Both the position numbers and the translations under genes were made by a program. From NCBI RefSeq assembly GCF_002101595.1, contig NZ_LQOM01000024.1:62001-126000 (forward strand): a stretch of 64,000 nucleotides of DNA, given 5' to 3'. This document shows positions 10,664-20,964 of this stretch, piece after piece. The notes under the pieces were generated by a model. The model saw only the letters and a list, made by a program, of their open reading frames with translations, had not been told where the DNA came from and did not search any database. The stretch comes from Mycobacterium celatum. GTDB taxonomy: Bacteria > Actinomycetota > Actinomycetes > Mycobacteriales > Mycobacteriaceae. Numbering within the stretch: the first letter of the stretch is position 1; each line of letters starts with the position of its first letter.

Positions 10664-12016
10664 ATGAGCGCTGAGCACACCACCGACGGCGACCCGGCCG
10701 CGCACTGGTCATTCGAGACCAAGCAGATCCACGCCGGCCAGCGGCCCGACCCGGTCACCCACGCCCGGGCGCTGCCGATCTACCAGACCACCTCCTACAC
10801 CTTCGACGACACCGCGCACGCCGCGGCGCTGTTCGGGCTGGAGGTGCCCGGCAACATCTACACCCGGATCATGAACCCGACCACCGACGTCGTCGAGCAG
10901 CGCATTGCCGCGCTCGAGGGCGGGGTGGCCGCGCTGTTTCTGGCCTCCGGCCAGGCCGCCGCGACATTCGCGATCCTGAACCTGGCCGGCGCCGGCGACC
11001 ACGTCGTGTCCAGCCCGCGGCTCTACGGCGGCACCTACAACCTGTTCCACCATTCGCTGGCCAAGCTCGGCGTCGACGTCACGTTCATCGACGACCCCGA
11101 TGACCTGGAATCCTGGCGTTCGGCGGTGCGGCCGAACACCAAGGCGTTTTTCGCCGAGACCATCTCCAACCCGCAGATAGACATCCTCGACACCCCTGCG
11201 GTGTCGGCGGTGGCCCACGAGCACGGCCTGCCGCTGATCGTCGACAACACCATCGCCACCCCGTACCTGATCCAGCCGATCGCGCAGGGCGCCGACATCG
11301 TGGTGCATTCGGCCACCAAGTACCTCGGCGGGCACGGCTCGGCGATCGCCGGGGTGATCGTCGACGGCGGCACCTTCGACTGGACCAGCGGCCGCTTCCC
11401 CGGCTTCACCACCCCCGACCCCAGCTACCACGGCGTGGTGTACGCCGAACTGGGTGCGCCGGCGTTCGCGCTCAAGGCCCGGGTGCAGCTGCTGCGCGAC
11501 TACGGGTCGGCCGCCTCGCCGTTCAACGCGTTCCTGGTGGCCCAGGGCCTGGAGACGTTGAGCCTGCGCATCGAGCGGCATGTCGCCAACGCCCAGCGGG
11601 TGGCCGAGTTCCTCGCCGGCCACGACGACGTGGTGTCGGTCAACTACGCCGGGCTGCCCAGCTCGCCGTGGCATGAGCGGGCAAAGAAGTTGGCGCCCAA
11701 GGGCGTTGGCGCGGTGCTGGCCTTCGAACTGGCCGGCGGGGTGGCGGCCGGCAAGGCGTTCGTCAACGCACTGCAGCTGCACAGCCACGTCGCCAACATC
11801 GGCGACGTGCGGTCGCTGGTCATCCATCCGGCCTCGACGACGCATTCCCAGCTCAGCCCCGAAGAGCAGCTGTCCACCGGCGTCAGCCCGGGGTTGGTGC
11901 GGCTGGCGGTCGGCATCGAAGGCATCGACGACATCCTGGCCGACCTCGAGCTCGGTTTCGCCGCGGCCCGTGCGCACCGGGACTCCGCCGATCCGCAAGC
12001 CGTGGCGGCGTTCTGA
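10664..12016 (+). CDS. metC: O-acetylhomoserine sulfhydrylase
   Basis: A PLP enzyme of the Cys/Met metabolism family (450 aa) that makes homocysteine from O-acetylhomoserine and sulfide. [13 protein letters not shown] at the N-terminus, [22 protein letters not shown], the cofactor-stacking region [25 protein letters not shown] and the Schiff-base Lys in [12 protein letters not shown] are all present. The track is open from 10610, but ATG 10664 matches mycobacterial homologues (MSAE...). In mycobacteria the gene is called metC or metZ although it is a MetY-type enzyme. It leads the operon metC-metX-methyltransferase under SAM-IV control. Confidence 0.95.
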   Translation: MSAEHTTDGDPAAHWSFETKQIHAGQRPDPVTHARALPIYQTTSYTFDDTAHAAALFGLEVPGNIYTRIMNPTTDVVEQRIAALEGGVAALFLASGQAAATFAILNLAGAGDHVVSSPRLYGGTYNLFHHSLAKLGVDVTFIDDPDDLESWRSAVRPNTKAFFAETISNPQIDILDTPAVSAVAHEHGLPLIVDNTIATPYLIQPIAQGADIVVHSATKYLGGHGSAIAGVIVDGGTFDWTSGRFPGFTTPDPSYHGVVYAELGAPAFALKARVQLLRDYGSAASPFNAFLVAQGLETLSLRIERHVANAQRVAEFLAGHDDVVSVNYAGLPSSPWHERAKKLAPKGVGAVLAFELAGGVAAGKAFVNALQLHSHVANIGDVRSLVIHPASTTHSQLSPEEQLSTGVSPGLVRLAVGIEGIDDILADLELGFAAARAHRDSADPQAVAAF

Positions 12017-12027
12017 GGAGGCTACAG

Positions 12028-13161
12028 GTGACGATCTCCGATGTGCCGACCCAGACGCTGCCCGCCGAAGGCGAGGTCGGTGTCGTCGACATCGGCTCGC
12101 TGAAGCTGGAAAGCGGCGAGGTGATCGACGACGTCTGTATCGCCGTGCAGCGCTGGGGCGAGTTGTCGCCGGCGCGCGACAACGTCGTAGTGGTGCTGCA
12201 TGCGCTCACCGGTGATTCGCACATCACCGGACCCGCCGGCCCCGGGCATCCGACGCCGGGCTGGTGGGACGGTATCGCCGGGCCGGGCGCACCGATCGAC
12301 ACCGACCGCTGGTGTGCGGTGGCCACCAACGTGCTGGGCGGCTGCCGCGGCTCGACCGGCCCCAGCTCCCTGACCCGCGACGGAAAACCCTGGGGCTCAA
12401 GGTTTCCGCTGATCTCGGTGCGCGACCAGGTGGAGGCCGACGTGGCCGCACTGGCCGCACTCGGCATCACCGAGGTGGCCGCCGTGGTCGGCGGCTCGAT
12501 GGGCGGCGCCCGGGCGCTGGAATGGATCGTCAGCCATCCCGACCGCGTCCGTTCCGGGTTGCTGCTGGCGGTCGGCGCGCGCGCCACCGCCGATCAGATC
12601 GGCACGCAGAGCACTCAGATCGCGGCCATCAAGGCGGACCCGAACTGGCAGGGCGGCGACTACTACGACACGGGACGTACGCCCGACGTCGGGCTGCAGA
12701 TCGCCCGGCGCTTCGCGCATCTGACCTACCGCGGCGAGGTCGAGCTGGACACCAGGTTCGCCAATGACCCTCAGGGCGACGAGGATCCGACGACGGGTGG
12801 CCGCTACGCGGTGCAGAGCTACCTCGAGCACCAGGGCAGCAAGCTGGTGTCGCGGTTCGACGCCGGCAGCTACGTGGTGCTAACGGAGGCGCTGTCGCGA
12901 CACGACGTCGGTCGCGGCCGTGGTGGCGTCGCCGCCGCGCTGCGCGGTTGCCCGGTTCCAGTGGTGGTCGGCGGCATCACTTCCGACCGGCTTTACCCGC
13001 TGCGTCTACAAGAGGAACTCGCCGAGTTGTTGCCGGGCTGCTCCGGGCTGCAGGTCGTCGACTCGATCTACGGGCACGACGGCTTTTTGGTGGAGTCCGA
13101 GGCGGTCGGTGAATTGGTGCGGCAGACGCTGGCGCTCGCCGACGGAGTGCGGCCACGGTGA
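12028..13161 (+). CDS. metX: Homoserine O-acetyltransferase
   Basis: An alpha/beta-hydrolase-fold acetyltransferase (377 aa), called metA in mycobacteria. It transfers acetyl from acetyl-CoA to homoserine and supplies the substrate of the upstream sulfhydrylase. [11 protein letters not shown] is the oxyanion region, [12 protein letters not shown] carries the nucleophile Ser, and [11 protein letters not shown] the catalytic His, with the Asp near SDRLYP. GTG 12028 is used, with the Shine-Dalgarno GAGGAGG overlapping the metC stop. The stop overlaps the next gene's start. Confidence 0.95.
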   Translation: MTISDVPTQTLPAEGEVGVVDIGSLKLESGEVIDDVCIAVQRWGELSPARDNVVVVLHALTGDSHITGPAGPGHPTPGWWDGIAGPGAPIDTDRWCAVATNVLGGCRGSTGPSSLTRDGKPWGSRFPLISVRDQVEADVAALAALGITEVAAVVGGSMGGARALEWIVSHPDRVRSGLLLAVGARATADQIGTQSTQIAAIKADPNWQGGDYYDTGRTPDVGLQIARRFAHLTYRGEVELDTRFANDPQGDEDPTTGGRYAVQSYLEHQGSKLVSRFDAGSYVVLTEALSRHDVGRGRGGVAAALRGCPVPVVVGGITSDRLYPLRLQEELAELLPGCSGLQVVDSIYGHDGFLVESEAVGELVRQTLALADGVRPR

Positions 13162-13889
13162 CTCGCTCCCGGCAAGACCGCTCGCTGTCGTTCGGCGCGG
13201 AGGCGGCGGCCTACGAGCGGGGACGCCCGTCGTATCCGCCGGAAGCGATCGACTGGCTCCTGCCGACGGGCGCCCGCGATGTGCTCGATCTGGGTGCGGG
13301 AACCGGCAAGCTGACCACCCGGCTGGTGGAGCGCGGACTGGATGTGGTGGCCGTCGACCCGATCCCCGAGATGCTCGACGTGCTGCGCAGCTCGCTGCCG
13401 GACACGCCGGCGCTGCTGGGGACCGCCGAAGAGATTCCGTTGGCCGACAACAGTGTTGATGCGGTGCTGGTTGCCCAGGCATGGCATTGGTTCGAGCCGT
13501 CGCGGGCGATTCCGGAAGTGGCCCGGGTGCTACGGCCGGGCGGGCGACTGGGCCTGGTGTGGAACACCCGCGACGAGCGGCTCGGCTGGGTGCGCGAGCT
13601 GGGCCGCATCATCGGCAGCGACGGCGATCCCGCCCGCGGCGAGGCTACCCTTCCGGCGCCGTTCACCGACGTCGAGCGTCATCAGGTCGAGTGGACGAAT
13701 TACCTGACACCGCAAGCGCTTATCGACCTGGTGGCGTCGCGAAGCTACTGCATCACCTCACCGACCGAGGTGCGCACCAAGACGCTGGACCAGGTGCGTG
13801 AGTTGTTGGCCACCCACCCGGCGCTGGCCAACAACAACGGCCTGGCCCTGCCGTACGTCACCGTGTGCGTGCGGGCAACACTTTCGTAG
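13158..13889 (+). CDS. SAM-dependent methyltransferase
   Basis: A class I methyltransferase (243 aa). [23 protein letters not shown] is the typical N-terminus of this mycobacterial group; [12 protein letters not shown] is motif I for [14 protein letters not shown] motif II, and AQAWHWFEP follows motif IV. The GTG start overlaps the metX stop (GTGA), so it is the third gene of the methionine operon, fitting a SAM-dependent enzyme. It corresponds to Rv3342. Substrate unknown. A palindrome begins immediately after its stop. Confidence 0.9.
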   Translation: MTRSRQDRSLSFGAEAAAYERGRPSYPPEAIDWLLPTGARDVLDLGAGTGKLTTRLVERGLDVVAVDPIPEMLDVLRSSLPDTPALLGTAEEIPLADNSVDAVLVAQAWHWFEPSRAIPEVARVLRPGGRLGLVWNTRDERLGWVRELGRIIGSDGDPARGEATLPAPFTDVERHQVEWTNYLTPQALIDLVASRSYCITSPTEVRTKTLDQVRELLATHPALANNNGLALPYVTVCVRATLS

Positions 13890-13890
13890 C

Positions 13891-13951
13891 GCCGAGTGGC
13901 CAGTTATTGCACGCTTTTTGGTGATTTGCGTGTCATAAGTGGCCACTCGGC
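13891..13951. repeat. Intergenic palindrome B (GCCGAGTGGCCA family)
   Basis: Arms GCCGAGTGGCCAGTTATTGC+ACGC (13891-13914) and its imperfect complement (13928-13951) differ at about three positions. The element fills the gap between convergent genes, one base after the methyltransferase stop and three before the oxidase stop. It shares GCCGAGTGGCCAGTTAT with the element at 25821-25879, in inverse orientation. Confidence 0.8.
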
Positions 13952-13954
13952 ACC

Positions 13955-15412
13955 TTAGAAGTTCAAGCCCGAGAACATGATTCGACCGGGGTCGTACTTT
14001 TGCCGCACAGCGGCCAGCCGGCCCAGATTCGGGCCGAAGTACCGCGACGCGGGCTGGTTCGCCTCGAGGTAGTTCACGTAGCCGCCAACCGAATATGGCC
14101 GCACCGCTTGGTGTGCGGTGCCCAGCCAGCCGGTGGCCGCCGAAGGGTCACCGGATGTCTCGACGTACCACTGGACCAGCGCGGACTGCCGCCGCCACGG
14201 GAACGCGGTGGCCGTCGGCGCCACACTGGCGAGCGCGCCGTCGAGGGCATGCATGATCGCCAACATGCGGCCGGCGCCACGCGGGAACGCGTCGACCGCC
14301 GACGCGATCCCCTGCGCGGCGGCCGGCGTGATCGTCGTGAAAACATCGGACCCGCCGACATATCCCAGCGGCGACGGGTTGAGGTTCCCGACGGCCAGGT
14401 AGTTGACCAGGTCCAAGTAGTTGAAGGTGTGGTTCTCGGTCCCGGTTGGTTGCATCCCAACGGCTTTGGTGATTGCGCCCGCCACGCTGCTGCCCGACCC
14501 GGCCGGGCAGGTGGCGAGGATACGACAGTGTGTGCCCATCGCGTCGACGGTGGCGTCGGCCAGCGCCCAACTGCTCGGGTCGGCGGTCCGCAGCCAGTTC
14601 TGCCAACCGACCAGAACCTGCGCGAACGACTGCGGCGGGAAGTTGAGGTTCACCGCGTCGACGTCGCCGGCGGGGAACGTGGCGAAGGTCAACGACGTTG
14701 TCACGCCGAAGTTTCCACCGCCGCCACCGCGCAACGCCCAAAACAGGTCGGGGTTATCGGTGGGCGATGCGGTGACCGCCTGGCCGTTGGGCAGCACGAC
14801 CGTCGCCGATCTCAGCGCGTCGCACATCAGGCCCGCGTGGCGGGACTGCGCACCGAGCCCGCCGCCCAGGGCGTGCCCCGAGGCGCCGACCGACGGGCAG
14901 GTGCCGGTCGGGATGCCACGGCCCGCCGCCGCCAGCGCCTGGTGCATCGCATACAAGCTGGTCGCCGGTGTCACCGTGACGAGCCCGGTGCCGGCGTCGT
15001 AGCTGATTCCGCCGGGCAGCTGACGTAAGTCGAGAACCATCGCGCCGTTGGCCGTCGACGCTCCCACATAGGAGTGCCCGCCGCCGCGCGGCGCGACCTT
15101 GAGGTTGTGGGCGGCGGCGAATGCCATGGCCTTCTGGACGTCGGCCGCCGAGGAAGGAACAACGACGGCCGCCGGCGTCGAGTCGTTGTAGTTGGTGTTG
15201 AAAACCTGCTTGGCCGCGGCGAATTGGCCGCCGTCGCCCGGCGTGAGCACCTGCCCGCCGATGGCGGACGAAAGACCGTTCCAGCCAGCTGGATTCGGTT
15301 CCGCTCGCGCCCGCACCGGGCCGAATACCGCACCGGCGGCCAACGCTCCGGCTGCACCGCGTAGAAATGTCTTGCGTGAGAACTCACGAGCCACCGCCGC
15401 ATTGTCGACCAC
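13955..15412 (-). CDS. Secreted FAD-linked oxidase, BBE-like
   Basis: A 485-aa flavoprotein of the VAO/PCMH family with a berberine-bridge-type C-terminus. The N-terminus is a Tat-like signal (SRKTFLRGAAGALAAGAVFG, then cleavage near ARAEP). RGGGHSYVG carries the His, and GTCPSVGASGHALGGGLG the Cys, that together would attach FAD bicovalently, as in BBE-like oxidases. The C-terminus (NYLEANQPASRYFGPNLGRL, then RQKYDPGRIMFSG) is the BBE domain. The predicted location is the periplasm or cell wall. Its substrate, probably an alcohol, sugar or polyketide, is unknown. The twin-Arg is RK rather than RR, so Tat export is likely but not certain. Confidence 0.88.
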   Translation of the reverse strand: MVDNAAVAREFSRKTFLRGAAGALAAGAVFGPVRARAEPNPAGWNGLSSAIGGQVLTPGDGGQFAAAKQVFNTNYNDSTPAAVVVPSSAADVQKAMAFAAAHNLKVAPRGGGHSYVGASTANGAMVLDLRQLPGGISYDAGTGLVTVTPATSLYAMHQALAAAGRGIPTGTCPSVGASGHALGGGLGAQSRHAGLMCDALRSATVVLPNGQAVTASPTDNPDLFWALRGGGGGNFGVTTSLTFATFPAGDVDAVNLNFPPQSFAQVLVGWQNWLRTADPSSWALADATVDAMGTHCRILATCPAGSGSSVAGAITKAVGMQPTGTENHTFNYLDLVNYLAVGNLNPSPLGYVGGSDVFTTITPAAAQGIASAVDAFPRGAGRMLAIMHALDGALASVAPTATAFPWRRQSALVQWYVETSGDPSAATGWLGTAHQAVRPYSVGGYVNYLEANQPASRYFGPNLGRLAAVRQKYDPGRIMFSGLNF

Positions 15413-15553
15413 GGGACTGGCAAAAACCGGGCTGACGCATACCGTGTCAGGCGTTTCGGGCCAACCGTAGGCGAACCTTTACCTCGCCGTGTCGTAGACG
15501 TGATGCGCGTGACTCAGTGTTCGTTGGAACCCCTAACAGATGAGGAGCGCGAC

Positions 15554-15925
15554 ATGCGTCGCAATTGGACATCACCAGCAGCTGCCGCTGGCCTGCTTGC
15601 GGCGGCTGCGGCCATCGCGGCGCCGGCGCAAGCAGATTCGATCGACGAATCGTTTCTTTCGGCGCTGGGCGGCGCCGGGGTCAACTACCAGGATCCGGCC
15701 GGAACGGCCGCACTCGGCCAGTCGATTTGTCCGATGCTGTCGCAGCCCGGCGGATCATTCGCCTCCGCCGCGTCGAGCGTGGTCGGCCACAACGGCATGT
15801 CGCCGGCCATGGCGCAGATGTTCACCAGCATCGCGATCTCGATGTATTGCCCGTCGATGATGGCGTCGATCGCCAACGGTCAGATGCCGAACCTGCCGCA
15901 AGTGCCGGGGATGCCGAGTATCTAA
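15554..15925 (+). CDS. Secreted DUF732 protein
   Basis: A 123-aa secreted mycobacterial protein. A signal peptide (MRRNWTSPAAAAGLLAAAAA, then AAPAQA) precedes a mature domain with the DUF732 pattern: FLSALGGAGVNYQDPAGTAALGQSICPML, then AQMFTSIAISMYCPSMMA. Two Cys probably form a disulphide. It closely resembles Rv3354. A GAGGAG site precedes ATG 15554. Function is unknown. It is convergent with the next gene; stops are 2 bp apart. Confidence 0.88.
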   Translation: MRRNWTSPAAAAGLLAAAAAIAAPAQADSIDESFLSALGGAGVNYQDPAGTAALGQSICPMLSQPGGSFASAASSVVGHNGMSPAMAQMFTSIAISMYCPSMMASIANGQMPNLPQVPGMPSI

Positions 15926-15927
15926 CT

Positions 15928-16209
15928 CTAACGCGTGCCCAGCGGGTCGATCGTCGACGCGATGTAGACCATCGCCGTCGCCACCACTGCCGTCGTGGCG
16001 AAGTCAATTCCCTTGCTGCGCACCACCAGAAGACCCGCCCGGTCGTCGGACAGCACTAACCGCAGCACGGCGGCCATGCCCACCCCGATACCGATCAGCA
16101 GCGCGCCGCGGCGCCAGAAGTTCAAGCCCGCCAACGTGAACGCGGCGACGAAGATCAGCCCGACCGACAGGATCGGCCACTGCGCCCGCAACCTTGCGCG
16201 CAGACTCAC
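15928..16209 (-). CDS. DUF3017 small membrane protein
   Basis: A 93-aa protein with three predicted membrane helices ([37 protein letters not shown], and [15 protein letters not shown]). It matches the DUF3017 family, usually found next to folD in actinobacteria. The start overlaps the folD stop by 4 bp, so it is coupled to folD. Biochemical role unknown. Confidence 0.88.
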   Translation of the reverse strand: MSLRARLRAQWPILSVGLIFVAAFTLAGLNFWRRGALLIGIGVGMAAVLRLVLSDDRAGLLVVRSKGIDFATTAVVATAMVYIASTIDPLGTR

Positions 16210-17054
16210 CGGGTGGCCTCGGCCAGTTCGACGACGTTGGTCAGCAGAAAAGCCCGGGTCAGCGGGCCGACCCCGCCGGGGTTCGGCGACACGTGACCGG
16301 CCACCTCCCAGACGTCCGGGTGCACGTCACCGACCAACCCGTCGTCGGTGCGGCTGACACCCACGTCGACGACGTCCGCGCCCGCGCGCACCATGTCGGC
16401 GGTCAACAGGTGCGGCACACCGACGCCGGCTACGATGATGTCGGCTTGCCGAGTCAACGCGGGAAGATCGCGAGTTGCCGTGTGGCACAACGTCACTGTG
16501 GCGTTTTCGGAGCGACGGGTGAGCAGCAGACCTAACGGCCGGCCCACCGTCACACCGCGGCCGATGACCACCACGTGCGCCCCGGCGATCGGTACGTCGT
16601 AGCGGCGCAGCAGGTGCACGATGCCGCGGGGGGTGCATGGCAGCGGGCCCGGCGTGCCCAGTACCAGCCGGCCCAGGTTGGTCGGGTGCAGCCCGTCGGC
16701 GTCCTTATCCGGGTCGACGCGCTCCAGCGCGGCGTTCTCGTCCAGATGCTTGGGCAGCGGCAACTGCACGATGTAACCGGTGCACTCCGGGTTCGCGTTG
16801 AGCTCGTCGATGGTCTCGTCGAGCTTGGCCTGGCTGATGTCGGCGGGCAGGTCGCGACGGATCGAGGTGATGCCGACCTTGGCGCAGTCCGCGTGCTTGC
16901 CGCGGACGTAAGCCTGCGACCCTGGATCGTCGCCGACCAGGATGGTGCCCAGCCCGGGGGTGCGGCCCGACGCGGCCAGGGCGGCCACCCGTTGCTTGAG
17001 GTCGACGAAGATCTCGTCGCGCGTGGCCTTGCCGTCCAAAGTGATCGCACCCAC
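16206..17054 (-). CDS. folD: Methylene-THF dehydrogenase/cyclohydrolase
   Basis: A bifunctional one-carbon enzyme (282 aa) converting 5,10-methylene-THF to 10-formyl-[19 protein letters not shown] starts the protein, [14 protein letters not shown] holds the catalytic Lys region, [11 protein letters not shown] is the folate signature, and [20 protein letters not shown] plus [11 protein letters not shown] form the NADP site. The start is GTG 17054; the longer frame to 17591 is antisense to the neighbouring reductase. It is divergent from that gene with only 36 bp between. Confidence 0.95.
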   Translation of the reverse strand: MGAITLDGKATRDEIFVDLKQRVAALAASGRTPGLGTILVGDDPGSQAYVRGKHADCAKVGITSIRRDLPADISQAKLDETIDELNANPECTGYIVQLPLPKHLDENAALERVDPDKDADGLHPTNLGRLVLGTPGPLPCTPRGIVHLLRRYDVPIAGAHVVVIGRGVTVGRPLGLLLTRRSENATVTLCHTATRDLPALTRQADIIVAGVGVPHLLTADMVRAGADVVDVGVSRTDDGLVGDVHPDVWEVAGHVSPNPGGVGPLTRAFLLTNVVELAEATR

Positions 17055-17090
17055 GCCAGACAGTCTGGCACGCCTGCGTACCCTCCGAAT

Positions 17091-18272
17091 ATGCCCACCG
17101 ACGTGTTCGCCCCGGCCAAGCTCGGTCCAGTGACGCTGCGCAACCGCGTGATCAAGGCCGCGACGTTCGAGGCACGCACACCGGACGCGTTGGTGACCGA
17201 CGACCTGATCGAATACCACCGGCTGCCGGCGGCCGGTGGTGTCGGCATGACGACGGTTGCCTACTGCGCGGTCTCCCCCGGCGGCCGCACGTCGGGCGAG
17301 CAGATTTGGATGCGCCCCGAAGCCGTCGCCGGGCTGCGCCGGCTCACCGACGCCGTGCACGCCGAAGGCGCGGCGGTCAGCGCACAGATCGGCCACGCCG
17401 GGCCGGTCGCCGACGTCCGCTCCAACAAGGCCACCGCGCTGGCACCGGTGCGGTTCTTCAACCCGATCGGGATGCGGTTCGCCCGCAGGGCCACCCGCGA
17501 CGACATCGACGACGTGATCGCCGCGCACGCCAACGCGGCGAAGCTGGCGATCGACGCCGGATTCGACGCGGTCGAAATCCATTTGGGCCACAACTATTTG
17601 GCCAGTTCGTTCCTCAGTCCGCTGATCAACCGCCGCGACGACGAGTTCGGCGGGTCGCTACAGAACCGGGCCAAGGTCGCCCGCGGGCTGGTGCAGGCGG
17701 TGCGCCGCGCGGTCGACAGCCAGATCGCCGTGACCGCCAAGCTCAACATGGCCGACGGCGTGCGTGGCGGTATCACGGTCGAAGAAGCGGTCCAAACCGC
17801 CAAATGGCTGCAGGACGACGGCGGGCTGGACGCCATCGAATTGACCGCCGGCAGTTCGCTGGTCAACCCGATGTATCTGTTCCGCGGCGACGCGCCGGTC
17901 AAGGAGTTCGCCGGCGCGTTCAAGCCGCCACTGCGCTGGGGCATCCGGATGACCGGCCACAAGTTTCTGCGCGAATACCCCTACCGCGACGCCTATCTGT
18001 TGCGCGACGCCCGGTTGTTCCGCGCCGAGCTCACCATGCCGCTGATCCTGCTCGGCGGCATCACCAACCGCGAGTCGATGGAGCTGGCGATGGCCGAGGG
18101 CTTCGACTTCGTCGCGATGGCCCGCGCGCTTCTGGCCGAACCGGATCTGGTCAACCGGATTCGCGACCAGCGCGACGTGCGCTCGGCGTGCATCCACTGC
18201 AACCGCTGCATGCCGACGATTTACAGCCGCACCCGCTGCGTCGTCACGGGCGCACCGGACAGCGCTGCCTGA
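17091..18272 (+). CDS. Old-yellow-enzyme-like NADH:flavin oxidoreductase
   Basis: A TIM-barrel FMN oxidoreductase (393 aa). [20 protein letters not shown] is the FMN-binding start, [10 protein letters not shown] and [19 protein letters not shown] are catalytic-loop regions, and [29 protein letters not shown] binds the FMN phosphate. The end carries CIHCNRC followed by a further Cys, the spacing used for the 4Fe-4S cluster in 2,4-dienoyl-CoA-reductase-type enzymes. The FAD/NADPH domain that normally follows in that family is missing. It corresponds to Rv3359. The substrate is unknown. Confidence 0.9.
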   Translation: MPTDVFAPAKLGPVTLRNRVIKAATFEARTPDALVTDDLIEYHRLPAAGGVGMTTVAYCAVSPGGRTSGEQIWMRPEAVAGLRRLTDAVHAEGAAVSAQIGHAGPVADVRSNKATALAPVRFFNPIGMRFARRATRDDIDDVIAAHANAAKLAIDAGFDAVEIHLGHNYLASSFLSPLINRRDDEFGGSLQNRAKVARGLVQAVRRAVDSQIAVTAKLNMADGVRGGITVEEAVQTAKWLQDDGGLDAIELTAGSSLVNPMYLFRGDAPVKEFAGAFKPPLRWGIRMTGHKFLREYPYRDAYLLRDARLFRAELTMPLILLGGITNRESMELAMAEGFDFVAMARALLAEPDLVNRIRDQRDVRSACIHCNRCMPTIYSRTRCVVTGAPDSAA

Positions 18273-18345
18273 CGGGCGCGTCAAACCCGACTGCGCCACA
18301 ATAGATACAGTCGGTTCGGTGAACCAACCAGCTACAGTTGTCTCG

Positions 18346-20961
18346 ATGAGTCAAGCAGCACCTCCGGCGCTGACGGTTCGGTATGACGGATCCCAACGCA
18401 CGTTCGCACCGGGCCATGACGTGGTTGTCGGACGTGACCTTCGCGCCGACATGCGCATCACCCATCCGCTGATTTCGCGCGCGCATCTGTTGCTGCGCTT
18501 CGACCAGGGCCGGTGGCTGGCGATCGACAACGGTTCGCTGAACGGCACCTTCGTCAACGGCCGCCGCGTGCCGGTGGTCGACATCCACGACGGCCAGAGC
18601 ATCAACATCGGCAACCCCGACGGGCCCCGGCTGACCTTCGAAGTCGGCCGGCACGCCGGAATGGCCGGCCGGCCACCCCGCACCGCGTCGATGCGCGTCG
18701 TCCAACCGTCCGGCGCCCCTCGCCCGTCGCACCCGCAGCCGGCGCGCCAGCCGGGCGGGTCGTGGCCTCCGCAGTCGGCACCGATGCGCCCCCATCCGCC
18801 CGGCAACCACCCGCACACCGCCCCGGCCCCACCCCAGCCGATGTATCCGCCCAGCGGCGGGCAGCGACCCGCGGCCGCATACCCGGGCAGCCCCCCGCCG
18901 TCGGCACCGCCGCCCAGCGTCCAGCCACAGACGCGGATGGCGCCCGCCCAAGCCAAGCCGCCCGAGGTCGGCAACCTGGCGACGAAGATGATCCAGGTCT
19001 TGCGCCCGTCGGCCGCGACGCCGGAGAAGCCGAGCGGCTCGCTGACGATAGGCCGCGCGACCGACAACGACATCGTCATCCAGGACGTGCTGGCGTCGCG
19101 CCATCACGCATTCCTGGTGCCGTCGCCGCTGGGCACCGAGATCCGCGACGCACGCAGCATCAACGGAACGTTCGTCAACGGCGTGCGGGTCGGGTCGGCG
19201 GTGCTCAACGAGGGCGACGTGGTCACGATCGGCAACGTCGACCTGGTCTTCACCGACGGCACCCTGGTCCGGCGCACCGAGGCCGCGACGCGCACCGGCG
19301 GTCTCGAGGTCAGCAACGTGCACTTCAAGGTCGACGGCAAGGAGCTGATCGACAACATTTCGCTGACCGCCCGACCCGGCACGCTGACCGCGATCATCGG
19401 CGGATCCGGCGCGGGCAAGACCACGCTGTCGCGGCTCATCGCCGGATACACCCGCCCCAGCCAGGGCACGATCACCTTCGAAGGGCATGACATCCACCGC
19501 GAGTACGCGACGATGCGCAGCCGGATCGGGATGGTGCCGCAGGACGACGTGGTGCATCGCCAGCTGACGGTCAACCAGGCACTCGGCTACGCCGCCGAGC
19601 TGCGGCTGCCACCGGACACCAGCAAGGAAGAGCGCGCCCAGGTCGTGGCGGGGGTGCTCGAGGAGCTCGACCTGACCAAGCAGGCCGACACCCGGGTGGA
19701 CAAGCTCTCCGGCGGCCAACGCAAACGCGCGTCGGTCGCGCTGGAGCTGCTCACCCAGCCGTCGCTGCTGCTGCTCGACGAGCCGACCTCCGGCCTTGAC
19801 CCGGCGCTGGACCGCCAGGTCATGCTGATGCTGCGCCAGCTGGCCGACGCCGGCCGCACCGTGCTGGTCGTCACCCATTCCGTGTCCTACCTGGACGTCT
19901 GCGACCAGATCCTGCTGGTGGCGCCCGGCGGCAAGACGGCGTTCTGCGGTCCGCCCGCCAAGGTCGAGTCCGCGTTCGGAACACGGAACTGGGCGGAAAT
20001 CTTCGCCAGCGTGGGCGCGGACCCCGACGAAGCCAACCGGCGCTTCATGGAACGGGAGGGCCGCCGACCCGAGCAGCCGGCGCGAGCCACCACCACGGAG
20101 CCCGGGGACTTGGGTGAGCCGGTCCACACCGACAGATGGCGCCAGCTCTCCACGATCGCCCGACGGCAGGTTCGGCTCGTCCTTTCCGACCGTGGCTACA
20201 CGGTGTTCCTGGCGATATTGCCGTTCCTGATGGGTGCGCTGTCGCTGACCGTGAAAGGGCCGAAACCAGGACTCGGTGTCGCCGACCCACAGGGCCCCGC
20301 GCCTACCCAGCCGCAGTACATCATGGTCCTGCTGTGCATCGGGGCGGTGTTCATGGGCACCGCGCTGACCATCCGCGACCTGATCGGCGAGCGCCCGATC
20401 TTCCGCCGGGAGCAGGCGGTCGGCCTGTCCACCACGGCCTACCTGCTGGCCAAGGTCGTCGTTTTCTCCGCTTTCGCGACCATCCAGGCGGCGATCGCAA
20501 CCGCCATCGTCAGGATCGGCAAGGGTGCGCCCACCGCGCATCCGCCGTTCTTCGACAACTCGACGTTCTCGCTGTTCCTGACCGTCGCGGCAACCTGTGT
20601 CGCGTCGGCGATGTTCGGCCTGCTGCTGTCGGCGATAGCGCAGACCAGTGAGCAGATCATGCCGCTGCTGGTGGTCTCGATCATGTCGCAGTTGGTGCTC
20701 TGCGGCGGGATGGGGATCCCGGTGACCGGCCGGTTCGGGCTCAACCAGCTGTCGTTCGTGACGCCCGGCCGCTGGGGATTCGCCGCCGGGGCGTCGTCGA
20801 TCGACTTCCCGCACCTGGTCAAGGTTCCGCAGATCCCGACGAACGACCGATGGTGGCAGCACACGAAACACATCTACGTGATCGACATGGCGATGCTGGC
20901 GGCGTTGTCGATTGCCTACACCGTGTATATCCGGTGGCACATCCGGCTCAAACGGAAGTAG
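18346..20961 (+). CDS. Double-FHA ABC exporter (Rv1747 type)
   Basis: An ATP-binding exporter half-transporter (871 aa from ATG 18346; GTG 18319 would add nine residues). Order: FHA1 (VVVGRDLRAD to SLNGTFVNGRR), a Pro/Gln-rich linker of about 100 residues, FHA2 (TIGRATDNDIVIQ to SINGTFVNGVRV), an ABC ATPase with Walker A GGSGAGKTT, signature LSGGQRKRAS and Walker B LLLLDEPTSGLD, then about six membrane helices (ABC-2 type). FHA domains bind phosphothreonine. In M. tuberculosis the homologue sits beside kinase PknF and is implicated in phosphatidylinositol mannoside export. No kinase is encoded here; the neighbour is the mfp conservon, ending 3 bp away. Confidence 0.93.
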   Translation: MSQAAPPALTVRYDGSQRTFAPGHDVVVGRDLRADMRITHPLISRAHLLLRFDQGRWLAIDNGSLNGTFVNGRRVPVVDIHDGQSINIGNPDGPRLTFEVGRHAGMAGRPPRTASMRVVQPSGAPRPSHPQPARQPGGSWPPQSAPMRPHPPGNHPHTAPAPPQPMYPPSGGQRPAAAYPGSPPPSAPPPSVQPQTRMAPAQAKPPEVGNLATKMIQVLRPSAATPEKPSGSLTIGRATDNDIVIQDVLASRHHAFLVPSPLGTEIRDARSINGTFVNGVRVGSAVLNEGDVVTIGNVDLVFTDGTLVRRTEAATRTGGLEVSNVHFKVDGKELIDNISLTARPGTLTAIIGGSGAGKTTLSRLIAGYTRPSQGTITFEGHDIHREYATMRSRIGMVPQDDVVHRQLTVNQALGYAAELRLPPDTSKEERAQVVAGVLEELDLTKQADTRVDKLSGGQRKRASVALELLTQPSLLLLDEPTSGLDPALDRQVMLMLRQLADAGRTVLVVTHSVSYLDVCDQILLVAPGGKTAFCGPPAKVESAFGTRNWAEIFASVGADPDEANRRFMEREGRRPEQPARATTTEPGDLGEPVHTDRWRQLSTIARRQVRLVLSDRGYTVFLAILPFLMGALSLTVKGPKPGLGVADPQGPAPTQPQYIMVLLCIGAVFMGTALTIRDLIGERPIFRREQAVGLSTTAYLLAKVVVFSAFATIQAAIATAIVRIGKGAPTAHPPFFDNSTFSLFLTVAATCVASAMFGLLLSAIAQTSEQIMPLLVVSIMSQLVLCGGMGIPVTGRFGLNQLSFVTPGRWGFAAGASSIDFPHLVKVPQIPTNDRWWQHTKHIYVIDMAMLAALSIAYTVYIRWHIRLKRK

Positions 20962-20964
20962 CGC

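Noticed and set aside
18244..20940. An 898-codon minus-strand frame
   Set aside because: It mirrors the FHA-ABC gene, with Arg/His-rich composition typical of antisense high-GC frames.
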